Assembly (NCBI GenBank): GCA_963971425.1
Contig: OZ020517.1
Coordinates: forward strand, 13,704,501-13,768,500
Reading direction: 5' to 3'
DNA length: 64,000 nt
From: Bryoerythrophyllum caledonicum
Lineage: Eukaryota > Streptophyta > Bryopsida > Pottiales > Pottiaceae
Both the position numbers and the translations under genes were made by a program. Numbering within the stretch: the first letter of the stretch is position 1; each line of letters starts with the position of its first letter. Under the pieces are notes generated by a model that did no database searches, was not told the DNA's origin, and worked only from the letters and a program-made list of their open reading frames with translations. Shown in pieces: positions 35,028 through 46,214 of the stretch.

Positions 35028-35459
35028 ATGGCTTCTCAAGACCCTGATGATTGGGAGTTTTCTTTAGCTCACTCACCGGATGATCTAATTCAACTTTCTC
35101 AACCATCGACATCAAGGCGGCGTGAGCGAAAGGAAGCAGGGCCTTTTGAGCGTCGTGTTCAACCACGTACCACTTTTGATCCTCAACAAGTTCCTTTGAC
35201 AAGTTTAAGAAGTTTACAACCGGAGGCAAGAACTTTAGTAATCGTCTTGGAGGTTGGAGATGTGCTTATCGAAGGCCATCAAGTGGTGTTTGAAGGGTGT
35301 TTTCAAAACACTAATGAAGGTCAAATGGTAACCCACTTGTCCAATGACCTTGGTCACCGTCTTTGGCTTCAAGGCCCGCTCAGACACTTGGGTAGTGAAA
35401 GGCGAGCAAATTACATTGCTGTTATTCTTCGTGAGATTCTTGACTTTTTACATGTGTAA
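35028..35459 (+). CDS. Small unknown protein, copy 2, intact
   Basis: A 143-residue frame from ATG 35028 (MASQDPDDWEFSLAHSP) to TAA 35457-35459. Conserved blocks shared with copy 1 are listed there. No signal peptide, membrane segment or known domain is visible. TATAAATA stands 84 bp upstream. The preceding SINE-like block and the following 180-bp satellite are duplicated with the gene, so the module of roughly 2 kb moved as a unit. Confidence 0.55.
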   Translation: MASQDPDDWEFSLAHSPDDLIQLSQPSTSRRRERKEAGPFERRVQPRTTFDPQQVPLTSLRSLQPEARTLVIVLEVGDVLIEGHQVVFEGCFQNTNEGQMVTHLSNDLGHRLWLQGPLRHLGSERRANYIAVILREILDFLHV

Positions 35460-35799
35460 TCCATCTAGGGGCTGAAGTTGAGATAATTTATTGTTATTTC
35501 TCTTTATTTATTTGTGGTTAGTTGTTGTTGAAGAAACCCGGTCTTTAGATTGATGACCAGGTAGTTAGTGTTTAAAAATACAAAGAATAGAAGGGATAGA
35601 GGGATGATAAGAGTTGATAAGGGGGAGAATTTGAGCAACCAATGGGGTTTAAGATGCCCATGTGGCCTTTGAATGGGCTGTGGTTAGTTGTGATTGGCTC
35701 ATTTTCCCGTTTGGGGGTTGAGTTCTTCCTTACCAAGGAGGGGTTGGACTGCGGGGGCTCTATTTGGTTGTTTATATTGTAGATTGTTTTGGATTTTGA

Positions 35800-36210
35800 G
35801 TATGTTGTAGCCCTTGTTGTTAGCTTTCTATGAAGCTATCACTCGGTCTTAGAGCTAAAAGTATGAGTGAACTGCGCCTTGTCGAATACAAGGGGGTCTA
35901 CTGCCCCATGTTTTCATGAGCAGTAGGTTTGAAGCCTTGTAGCGAGTTGTAAAAAGTATATCTAAATGACATCTTTGGTGAGTGTTTGTACACTGTAAAT
36001 AGCTTTCCAAAGAGCTATCTTATGCTCTATTTCGAGCTTTTGTGAAGCCAAAGCACTAGTTGGAAAAAAGAGGGGTCAGCTGACTTGAGTTTTTGTAAGA
36101 AGTAACTTTGATTGCCCATAGCGGCTGGCCAGATGAGTTTCTGGAAGTGAAATTTGGTGTGTTCGTGGTGTATTTTAGTGGATTTTCAAGTAGCTATAGC
36201 ACGTCTCATT
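35800..36210. repeat. 180-bp tandem repeat, copy 2
   Basis: TAGCTTTCTATGAAGCTAT (about 35821), TAGCTTTCCAAAGAGCTAT (about 36000) and a weaker unit near 36181 are spaced 179-180 bp. Confidence 0.65.
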
Positions 36211-36219
36211 CCAAGTTTG

Positions 36220-37320
36220 TATGAAACCGTAGTGGTATTTTGAATTAGAAGGTTAATCAAGAGTTTAAAAGAGAGTTTGAGTTCGGTTTATACTTAATGA
36301 GAGGTTAGATAAATGATTTCAAAGGGAGTAAGGGTATATAGGAGAAGGATATGAAGTGGTTAGGGTATGTAAGGGTAAGGATATGAGGGATTGAGGTTAA
36401 TTAGGGAATTAATTATCTTAATCAAGGTTAATTGTGTTAAGTAAGATTAACTAGTCTAATTGTAATCAATTAGCTTAATTAAAATTAAGTGGATTAATCA
36501 AGGTTAATCATTTTAGTTAAATATAATTATCTTAACTATTAATTAATTATTATTAAGTAGAATTAGTTAATTTAGACAGAGTTTGATTAAGGCTTGATTT
36601 AGGTTAAAGATAATTAATGTTTTGAGTTAAGTTTTTGAGAGACAAGTTCTACAAGACATCTGCATCATGTCTTATTATAGGTACATCGAGTTTTATTATA
36701 CAAGTTGAAGATCGGAGGCCTTTCTGATATGGTGAATGAGGACTTATAAGTTTATATGGACTTAGACACAAATCATATGTTCTATATTCTCTCTTTCCCT
36801 CTCTAAACTAAGTGCAGCCAAGAACCCTGGGTTTTCCTGAAGCAAAGACTCTCTTCACGACAGAGCTCTTTCGACCAGTGCGGGCGCTATCGGCATTTCA
36901 GCTTTACTTATTGATCGTCATGTTACGGAGGGTTGTTCGTCGCAACGAACGGAACGGCCACCCGCCATTTTTATTTGGCAGTACAAATGTATGGCAACCA
37001 CTTATGCGTTCGGACATTGATGTTGAGTACTAGTCTTAGTGCCGAGTTAGAGTGAATTTTGACATTCCATTTTAGTATACTGGTTTCAGAACTTCATATT
37101 ATTTATAACGGCTTTTTCTTTTTCGTTAACAATGACGTCAGCAATTTTTTTTGCACTCAGTTCTTTTGATAATAGTTCACGATGACGTCAGCCGTAATTT
37201 TTATACAGTAACCAAAAAAAATATATATTGGCCTATATAAAGATTTTTTTTTTAAAAAGACCACGGTAATAGGGCCCCTTTAATGCAATTTGTGCACATG
37301 AAATGTATGATTCTCCGGTC
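36220..37320. other. AT-rich right end of the inferred element
   Basis: TTAATTA-rich sequence (36.40-36.62 kb) and no supported gene. Two AATGACGTCAGC/GATGACGTCAGC sites (37131 and 37181) carry the TGACGTCA palindrome bound by bZIP/CRE-type factors, 50 bp apart. Confidence 0.4.
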
Positions 37321-37324
37321 TCTT

Positions 37325-37355
37325 TTTCTGCTCACCGCTCTCCGCTCACATACGA
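37325..37355 (-). repeat. Heptamer-type terminal repeat, right end of the 24.8-kb element
   Basis: The minus strand reads GTATGTGAGCGGAGAGCGG, an inverted counterpart of the 12.57-kb end with an extra hexamer-like insertion. MULE coding resumes just to its right. Confidence 0.55.
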
Positions 37356-37710
37356 GCTTTTCCCGGTCTTGCCGTATCCTTGTCTCTTGTCAATGGCACT
37401 CCATCACAGAAATCAACCTTGTCATGTAAGGTTTGTCAATCCCCGCCAATATGTCTTGCCCTTTGAGATGTGCGTTTTTATTATGTGACGTCTACCGATC
37501 CTGAACGCACCCGACTTGCCATTCATCCTAGATATTACCATCATCCTATCTCAACAGGGGTTGATCAAACCGCAGTGGACGTGATCCATCAGTGCGTTGC
37601 CAAGGAAGTTGTAGTTCGGAAAATTCACCTTCGCAAAACACCCAAGACTCACACAAGTCTACCCTTGATTCTAAATTCTTCCCGGGATGGTCTAGCGTCA
37701 ACCGTTAAGT
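37350..37710 (+). pseudogene. MULE transposase, middle fragment
   Basis: CKVCQSPPICLAL, a TGA, then FYYVTSTDPERTRLAIHPRY align with CKICRKPPSCLAPC and VYYVSSKHNITRACIHLGTH of the minus-strand MULE, and further to its RTPLATKSS...SKDL region. It is broken by TGA and other differences. It is the expected continuation of the 12.2-12.57-kb fragment. It overlaps the start of the 39.5-kb copy in homology by about 16 residues, so those two come from different copies. Confidence 0.6.
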
Positions 37711-37711
37711 A

Positions 37712-39510
37712 GTTTGTCTTTAATTATAGGTCAAAAAGCTATCTTTCCATTGAAATACTTAAGTTTATGCACTGGTTTTTAGGGAATTAAGCCTTAAAAC
37801 ATATCATCCTTAACATTCCACTCTTAAGGTATTAATCCCAAGGATTTAAGTGCTTAGGTAGAGCCTTGCTCCTCCAAAGAGCCTTGCCCTTGAGTTAACT
37901 ATGAATATGCACGTTTGTTAGTTTCCTATACTTTTGCCATCTTCGGCTCTTGGATACTATCCATTGCACTCATGGTTGATTCCTTAATTAATTCCATTTA
38001 GAATTCACGAACTTACCTCGTGTAATTCGCTCCACTTTTCACGTACATACCACGGTTCACGTACTCACGTACTCACGTACTTATCACAAGTGTTAGTCTC
38101 GAACAACATACAAGTTAGATTAAGCCTCTAAATATTTCTACTCTAAGTCCGGACTTAAGTCTAACCTATCTATTAGTCCTTAATACTTAAATACAAAAAG
38201 AGTATCTTCACTCTTACACTTGCATGACTTAAGTTCTGTAACTCAGACTTAAGTCTTATCATTCAGACTTAAGTTTTCCCTCACTCTAGACTTAAGTCCT
38301 AACACTCAGACTTAAGTCTTATCGTCTATACTTAAGTTCTTTCTCACTCTGGACTTAAGTCCTATCACTCTGGACTTAAGTCCTATCACTCTGGACTTAA
38401 GTTTTATCACTTTAAACATAATTTCTATTCCACTGTAAACTTAAGTCCTAATACTCAGACTTAAGTCCTGTCATTCATACTTAAGTCATTTTTCACTCTA
38501 GACTTAAGTTTTCTTATTTACACATGCACAAGACTCCCGTCTTATGTCTTAATACTTAAGTTTCCACAACTGAACTTAAGTATTTCATCAATTACTTATG
38601 CATTCCTCACATTAATGCATTAAGTTTCTTACTCCAAATTAATTTCTAAATGCCTTACATACACTTAGAATTATTACATTAATATTCACAATGTCACTTT
38701 GACATAGTTAGGATCTTCCCTAACTTTATCTCTTGAAGTTTTAACATTATTAAGTATTCATATTTCACTCATATGTAATACATTAAATTTAATTCATCAA
38801 CACACACACACAATTCCATGTCACATAATTAATTAGGATAGTATCCTAATTTTTACAATGAAGATCTAAATAAACATATAATGCATTTATGCATAGGAAT
38901 TTATTCACAATTAATACCTCATACATATAATTGCATTTACAAAACACAATATTAAATTTATTCAATGAAGTTCAAATATTATTGTAATTATACATATGAT
39001 TCAAGTCACACACAAGACTCTACACACGCAAATTCAATAATAATTATATATTAATAATTTCACACACAACATAATACTCTTACAACATAAGAGATTTCTT
39101 CAATTACTAGCTTTTTTCACCTAAGCTAGGGCTCACTCCAACCTTCCTCCAAGGAATTTCTATGGTAATGGCCAAGAATGCTAAAAATTCAAGCTAGTCA
39201 TTCTACTCAAACCCAAGAGGCACACCTCTTGGAAAAATGGTTTTGCCTATAATTAACCATTGAGATTAATTCCACTAAATCCTCACATCTATTCATATCT
39301 AGATATGAAAGGGTACACCCTTCCCAAAGGGTGCGAGTTCAACCCTTTTCCCATTAATCCTTCTATCTTAGATATGAAGAGGTACTTTTCAATTAATTAA
39401 GTACTTAATGTAAACTTAATCATTAATTATTTAATTCTCCATATATCTACAATCCTTTTTACACTTAATTTCCTTAAAAAAGCTATTTTTAGGATTTAGG
39501 CTCTACAGAA
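37712..39510. other. Insert-like stretch between MULE fragments
   Basis: AT-rich, no gene. GTCTAGCG occurs just before it (about 37690) and at its right edge (about 39511), compatible with an 8-bp target duplication, but no terminal repeats were found. Confidence 0.35.
38150..38590. repeat. Array of GACTTAAGTC palindromes
   Basis: More than a dozen ACTTAAGT cores recur every 20-30 bp within TCACTCTGGACTTAAGTCC-like units. The units are degenerate, but the palindromic core is the best kept part. Confidence 0.8.
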
Positions 39511-39512
39511 GT

Positions 39513-41716
39513 CTAGCGCACATTGAGAGCTACTTATTCCGCAATCATCATGGCTGCAAGCAAGAATTACCTTTCAAATTACCTCATCCATCCCGGGTCG
39601 GGTTCTTCAAACCTTGAAGGAGCATCTATGAATGTCATCTTAGATCAATTCGAGACTCTATTGTTGCCAAATATACGGAATTTGGTGTTGACATGCAAGC
39701 GCTTCTACAGTGGAGGGAAGGAGGAAATGGACAACATCATGGAGCTAGAGGAGTCATCAGAGTTCGTCTTCATTCATGAGAACAAGTTCCCGGGCCAATC
39801 CAAAGGTAAAGCGTTTGTTTTTAAAATGTCTGTTGATCGGCTTGATAGTGGTGTTGACCTTGTTAGGCGGATGAAACCCGCTGGAGACCTCCAAGATTGT
39901 TGGTTGATGTTTGATCACGTGAAGCGGGTCAAAGACTGGACTACCATGGCATGCCATGTGTACAAAAATAAGTTTTGTAGAGTGATGACAATAGCCATGT
40001 GCGATATGCAATCAAGCATAACAATTGTTTTAGAAGAACCTCAACGATACCATGATGAAGCACGGATTGAAAGACACAAAATTCAAAGGGTTCATGGCTG
40101 ACAGTGCCGGCGCGAATTGGCATGTTGTTCGCGAAGTATATGGTAGCAGTGACAAGGACGTGCCCATGGAAAACAAAAAACAGACATGCATGTTGCCTTG
40201 GACAAAGTGCCTTCAACGAGCAACCACGGGGACCATTCTCCCTGCCTTCCAAGATCAACACTTTGCAATACTTGGAAGAACGCTAAATCACAAGAGGAGG
40301 CTGAAGCACAATTTGATGTCATTTGAAGGTGGTTGGTGTCATCAAGAGCCACTACCGAGAGCAAGCGTTGTGCGCGTCCTAGAAGACTGAATGGCGTTTT
40401 TGCACTTCTGATATAGACAATGGGGTGGCGCAGTGCAACTTGTAAGTTCTTCCCATGTCTCTATCAAATTTTTCTTGTTTATTAGAATGTCAGAAGTGAG
40501 TCCACTAATTTTGGCAGGTGTATCTTATGAAGACTTCATGTTCAACAAAAAATTTGACATGCCATCATATAACCTTGCAGAGACAGTCTACAACCGTTGG
40601 CTCCAACAATCTGGAAATACCATGCCGTGTTTATACGCGGCTACAATGGATGACCTCATCCGGGCTTTCATGCAAATCACTTCGTATTGAGCATGGTTGA
40701 AGTCTGGGGCACCTCCGAGAAGGTCTAGACAAAGGTACGCTTTGTTAAAGATCTATCCAATGTTATGGTGATCTCAAACTCATAGGAGAAGCATTCAGGA
40801 GTTTCCCACGGGCGGAGGATCTTTTCACAAAGACGCGCGGGCTTAAAGAGGTGGAGATTTTTGGGTCTACCAAATGCAAGCTTGACATGCCACCCGTATC
40901 CAGTCACGACTCCCACCAGTTCGATACGGTGAACTACTCAATTCCACGGAATGGCACAACGATGAGTTGAGCACCAATTGAAGAGGCCCTCACTGGACAA
41001 GACTTTGGAGTCCAACACACAACATCAGTGTTGGAATCTGATTGTGATCCGTCAAAGTGGTACATTGTTAGCCTCTTGAAGATCGCTTATCAAAAATATC
41101 AGGCATTGCTGGCTCACACTGGTGAGAAGTGTGACGCTAGAGTTGGACGTGGGAGCCATAGTACACCAGATCGAACATATGTTGGCAGGAAGAAGGAATT
41201 CAAATCACCTTGAAATACTTCCGTTGAGTTTTGATTTTGTGCTGATGATATTGGTGGTGCGTGAAGGGCTCAAAGAAACCATTTGTGTTAGATTGGCCAT
41301 GAGTTCCAATGACATGGCCAATGAAGCTTGGCACTAATTTGACAATGCAAGAGGTTTTATCTTATGAAGAAGCAGGTTTTCAGTTAGAACAATGTGGAGC
41401 TCTATCACCTCGAAGACAATTTCAAGTGTCTTTGAACATGCCTCTCCTGCGGTCCCAAATCCCCATTCTAGAGAATCCGGATTTATACCATACCTTCCGC
41501 AACGGCTACCAAATTTTCAGAACGTTGGATGTGCGGTCGGTTGAGCACTGTAACAAGTGTTCAAGCGCCGCGCTTATAAATAATTGTTATGTCTCAATCT
41601 TTATGTCATACCGCATCCAAGATGGGGATGCATTATCACTCTTCACACCAGAAAAGAGCAACCCTATTGCATCACCTTCACGGATATCTCGAGATGTTCA
41701 TGCCTTGATTTTTTGA
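39513..41716 (+). pseudogene. MULE transposase, C-terminal two-thirds, broken
   Basis: RTLRATYSAIIMAASK, ENKFPGQSKGKAFVFKMS, SGVDLVRRMKPAGDLQD, FDHVKRVKDWTTMACHVY, FKGFMADSAGANWHVV and LAETVYNRWLQQS align in order with the minus-strand MULE. The first catalytic Asp (DATY there) is replaced (KNKF here). An intron at 40442-40517 is 76 bp, exactly as in the other copy. Lesions include TAG at 39512, a frameshift near 40020-40050 and others. It also carries TAA at the same place as 15560 in the minus copy (GCATAA against GCTTAA). Confidence 0.7.
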
Positions 41717-42590
41717 AGATGCAATCATAGGCGATGAGGAAGAAAGGGCAATGGAAATATTGTAAGCATGTGTATTACATCTTACGTTTCTAATGTAAGA
41801 TGGACAACAAGGAAGACTTATTCATACATGCCCTAAGCTACGGCTATAACAAAGTTATGTGCATATTGGAGCTTACTAACATCGCGGAGCAAACATGACA
41901 AACCCAATGAAGTCTTATTTTTCATCACTGTTTCTATTTATAGACAATTTGTATTCAAACATGTTTCATTGGTATTGCATGCGTGGTATGGCTACTAGTC
42001 ACTATATCAATGTTTCTCTCATTGTTATTTTTTTCTCTATTTTTTTTCCGCAGTGATGTTATTTTTTTTTGTTCTGCCGTGCTCGAGGTGCTATGTTGGC
42101 AAACTTGCAGTAGTTCTATCAATTGGAGACAATATACCATAGCTTGGCTTTGAATCCGCAACCACTCCATTTGGAGAAATTGGGTATTTCCCACCATCAC
42201 CCAATAGTTTAGAGTCATCTCGGACCGTTGATATGTTAGTAGAAACATCTTGTCATATTGCTTTGACGAACAAAATATCTTACTCCACATCGGCCTCTTC
42301 AGCACTTCACTTGTATTCTAAGTCTTTACATTTTGATCTTGTATATGTGAGGCCCCTATAAATGTTATCTTTCAGAGGAAATCAATCAAAAAATTAATTA
42401 TTACAATTCAAGGGCAAGAGTGAAGAAACGGGGAAAAAAATCGTCAATGGTTGATGTATCCATAGCTATAGGATACTTTCTCAATATGAAGTTTTTCCAA
42501 CACTTTTTGTCAAAACTTATAGTTATACCATGAATTTCCTTCAAAATCCAATTTTTTTTTTCAAACTACATTTTTTCCCCTTTTTCAGGC
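41717..42590. other. Unassigned stretch left of a heptamer end
   Basis: No gene found. Near 42460 the minus strand reads CCTATAGCTATGG, resembling the CCTATARCCATGG motif inside the other heptamer-type ends. Confidence 0.35.
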
Positions 42591-42591
42591 T

Positions 42592-42640
42592 TTTTTCTGG
42601 TCACCGCTCGTCGCTCACTGCTCACAAGATAGCGTCATTG
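42592..42640 (-). repeat. Heptamer-type end, unpaired right end
   Basis: The minus strand reads GACGCTATCTTGTGAGCAGT followed by GAGCGACGAGCGGTGACCAG, similar to the 48.59-kb end (GACGCTAGAATGCGAGCAGT). LINE coding sequence begins immediately to its right, so an element probably inserted into the LINE. The only matching unpaired left end in the window is near 901. Confidence 0.5.
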
Positions 42641-42659
42641 GATCCGGTGGGCATGCATC

Positions 42660-43330
42660 AAAGGTCATATTGGGCATGTCATGGATGGAAATTGTTCTAT
42701 TCCAAAGAAGAGTTGTTTGCGGGCATTTTCCATATATTGCCCAGTACAAAATTTGATAAGGCATGTTTTTTGTAAGTTTGTCATTGTGGGACTTTTCCAA
42801 AAGTTTGTAGAAAGTTCATTATCAATGTTATTATTACCGGTCCATTTGTCTATGTTGGAGAAACTTTCTGAGATTAAATCTTGTTTTTGAGATATTTATC
42901 CAAAGATCTAATGGGGCTTTTGTCCGGGGTGTCTTCCATAGAAGACCAACTTTCTCTCTGGAGGTAGTATGGAGTAGCATAAGGGTGTTCATGCGGGTGT
43001 TTGGCATTTCTATGGGATTTACCTAGTCCTTCTTTAGCTAGTTTTCCACTTGTTCGTTCCCTTCTATGTTGACATCTGCTCTAACTTTATACAAGTTTGT
43101 AGTTTGTGCCATTTTGTAGCATTTTAACCATAGATGTTAGAATGGCTTGGTTGGGGTGGCTAATGTAGAGGGTAGGGTGTGTTATTTGTGTATTTAATAG
43201 ATACAATACATTTATACAATCTCTAAAGATGTGTGCATGTTCATTAGCGTATTGTTGTCGGAACCTCCTTTTCACCTTGGAAGTCACTTGGAGAAATAAA
43301 TGTGTTAGTAAGATAGTTTTTATTGTTTTG
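42660..43330 (-). pseudogene. LINE RNase H and 3' coding region
   Basis: DCINVLYLLNTQITHPTLYI and (with a frameshift) NIEGNEQ match the RNase H region of RNase-H-bearing LINEs. Downstream come HEHPYATPYYLQRESW and LIKFCTGQYMENARKQLFFG. Several frameshifts and stops. It continues the LINE at 44.9-48.0 kb beyond an inserted repeat. Confidence 0.6.
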
Positions 43331-43379
43331 GATCAGTTTGTTCTTGTTAGTTTTATGCTTTTATTAGTTTTGACAATTG

Positions 43380-44745
43380 GCCATGATAGTCAAATCCTTA
43401 AACGATAAAAGTGTTAAGGAAAGGTTAGTGAAAAACCGAATTAGGGAGAAGGAGTTTAAACGACCACCTGAGGAGCGTGAACGGTGGGTATTTTTAAACA
43501 TCCGATAAAAACTGGACAGGGTTCTAGATAACTGGAAACATGAACCGGATTGTAAATTGTGGATCTGATCTGTGATTTTCGGATTTGGTTGGGGTCTGTT
43601 AGAGGGAGTTGGGCGGCTATTTTTAGGACTTTGAGGGCCGTTTTGACTTTGTGTGATATGCGGATTTTTAGGACCTTGAGGAATATTTTGTGTACATAAG
43701 GAGAATGGTTGCAAGCCATTCCCATCTTTAATCTTCATCCCCTTTCTACCACGTTTTGTCGTGCTTCCAAGTATCCTTGTGGACGTGTGAGCCCCAGTAG
43801 AGAATGGAGAGTTCCTTGGTGGTGTCCAAGTGTTGTTGATGGGAGGGTGGGTTCTAGATCCAATTTCTTTAGGATTCCGTGAAAAGGTTACATGTCTCCC
43901 CTTCTTTAATCTTCATCTCTTTATCTCCACATTTTTTGTGCTACTAAGTATTCTGATGCGGTAGCATCCCATTAGCTAATGCATGAGTAGCCTTTGGATG
44001 CCCGAATTGTTGTGGTAGGGAGGGAGGATTCTAGAACCTCGTTTCCTTAGGATTCCGAGAAAGGACCTCAAGTCCTTTTTGCTTGTGTGTATTTCTTGCG
44101 GTTGTCCGGCGGCGTTTCCTATAGTTGTGAGATACATGCAAGATCAATTGACCGTAACCGGAACCGGAAATGGAACCAAAACTGGATCCGAAACCAAAAC
44201 CGAAAGGAAGCTATGGTTTTAGTAATCGAAGGCTTGGAATTCTTCTTGCGTGAATGGCTATCCGGTAGCGTCCCTACACTTGTGAGGAAGTAGACACCAC
44301 CCTGGTGCGTGTGTGGATGTGTGTTGTATTTAGGATTGATTAGGATTGATAGTGGAGTCTTTTGCCACTTTAATCTACAAGAGTAGAGTTTTGAGCACCG
44401 TCCCTCTACCAATCAGGACGTGTCCTCCGATAGCTAATATCATGAGGATAAACTAGAGCTTGATTATTGTCACTTGTTGAGAGGGTTTCGGATCCGGAAC
44501 TATATTCGGAAATAGGAAGCAAGAAAAGCTTTTGGCCAATCGAAAACATGTGGTTGACCGGATAGATCATAAAAAGTAGAAAAGAGAGTTGTAGAAAAGA
44601 TATGAGAGGAAGTATGATCAGATTGGATTTGGCTAGCTACTTCACCAAAATCCCAAGAACGATACACGAGTCACTTTTTGGGTGTTTTTGATGTTAAAAA
44701 CGCTCAAGGGAATGCACCTGTTACAAACGTGTTCTGATAATTTTG
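43380..44745. repeat. Dispersed repeat inserted in the LINE, copy 1
   Basis: Shared with 61.96-63.13 kb in the same orientation: GGTAGCATCCCATTAGCTAA, GAGGAAGTAGACACC, TGTCCTCCGATAGCTAA and GATGTTAAAAACGCTCAA occur in both, in order. It is non-coding and its ends and class are undetermined. It lies between two pieces of one LINE. Confidence 0.7.
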
Positions 44746-44959
44746 TAGTGATAATTTGGATGGTTTTATAGAGGGCCATCATTTCTCCTTTGAGGATATT
44801 TTGAAGTCCATGGAGTCTTTTTTATATTTATATTTCTTTGGTAAAGTTGTATATGCCATATCCAACTTTTTCTCTATGCCAATGTCTGGGACTTGCTTCA
44901 ATACGTTCTTTTGAAAGAACCATATGTGTGGTAACTATATGTGGGTTTGAATTTTAAAA

Positions 44960-45800
44960 GAATATAGTCACAATATGTGGGGAGGAGAAGGTGTGGTGAG
45001 GCGGGTTTGTATTGTGTTTGCATATTTAAGTTGAGACCATTTTTTGTTGCAATTCACCGAGGTTTGGGACGGTGTAGGTGGGGCTATTTTTGTGTATAAT
45101 CGGCATATGTTGAGGTTACTTGTTATGGAGGTAAGTGTGGCAACTTGTTCCATGGTGCCAATATCATTATTCTGGTGGTGTATATATAGTATTTGTATGG
45201 TGGATGACTCAACCTAGGCTTGTTGTATTAATTTGGGTGAAATAGTGGATTCTTTATATGGTACCGAGTCTGCCTCAAATAGTGCAATGATGTGAGAATT
45301 TGGAAATGGGCTTGAGTGTGGCTTAAAGTTTTTGTACCAGCTATTATATGGTGTGATAATAAGAGTGGAGGTGTACTTTGGGTCTTTTTGGCTGCATGTC
45401 TTGCCCAATGTAATCCTTGTTGCGTTTCTTCTACACTGTGGAGGTATGCAACACCATTTCCAATCCATTTGTGGTCAAAGGCGTTTCCTAGTGAGCCAGA
45501 GATTTTGTTTTTTTTCAAAGGATAAATAGAATTTAGTGAGTTAGATGGGGCATGTGATGGGGGACGAGAAATACGAGTGTTGGATGTTGAAGGATTAGAT
45601 TAGTGAGTCTAGAATGGGAGTGGGTAATATGTATTGTGCGAGTTCAAAGGGCTTATGTTTTGGGATGCAATATTTATATCTTTGGTTTAGCCAAACTATT
45701 TCAATTTCAAACGGTTGGATTGTTGGTTTTATGTTTGAGGGAGTTTGTAATTTGTTATAGTTTTGGTTCCAGGCCATTGGAGTGTAGTGATGGGAATAGT
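44960..45800 (-). pseudogene. LINE region downstream of the RT, degraded
   Basis: Frames with YKYCIPKHKPFELAQYILP and EETQQGLHWARHAAKKTQS lie between the reverse transcriptase and RNase H parts in the same orientation, so they are taken as the linker of the same ORF2. The assignment is mainly positional. Confidence 0.35.
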
Positions 45801-46214
45801 GATTACATGCCTCTTGTTGTCTTTGTATATATGTGCGTGATCTTCATTGATTTTAATTGTATCTATTTAATGTGAAAATGTCTTTTTTGGAATTGCATTC
45901 AATTTTGTGTATGTTGAGGAAGGGAATGATTATGGGTGAAGTAACAAATCTTAAGTTTGGAAATTGCTCTTGAGGATGGTGTGCTTGAATGATTTCTCAA
46001 TAGAATTTGTTTTGGGTTTTTTGATAATATTGTATCAATTGTGTGGAGTTATAGGTGGAGGTGTTTTGGTCATGCCATAGGAAGAGGTTTCGTTGGGGTA
46101 ACCATTAGTTGTAGGTAATGTTATTGTGTTGCCACTGGCATAAATATTTGGTATCATTTTTTATAATTTTGTTTGTGTCAATATGTTTTCTATATTTATG
46201 GTCAGTAATGAGAT

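Larger units (their letters stand above)
12559..37355. mobile_element. Inferred 24.8-kb TIR element inserted in a MULE gene
   Basis: Inverted GTATGTGAGCGG-type ends lie exactly where a MULE reading frame stops (12.57 kb) and resumes (37.35 kb) on the same strand and in the right order, with about 15-30 residues unaccounted for. Cargo: a minus-strand MULE copy, gene B, an acidic ORF, two copies of a small-protein module and two palindromic arrays. No transposase other than the internal MULE is visible, so the MULE might drive it or be a later passenger. The short ends, undetected target duplication and shared heptamer repeats elsewhere leave room for chance pairing. Confidence 0.45.
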
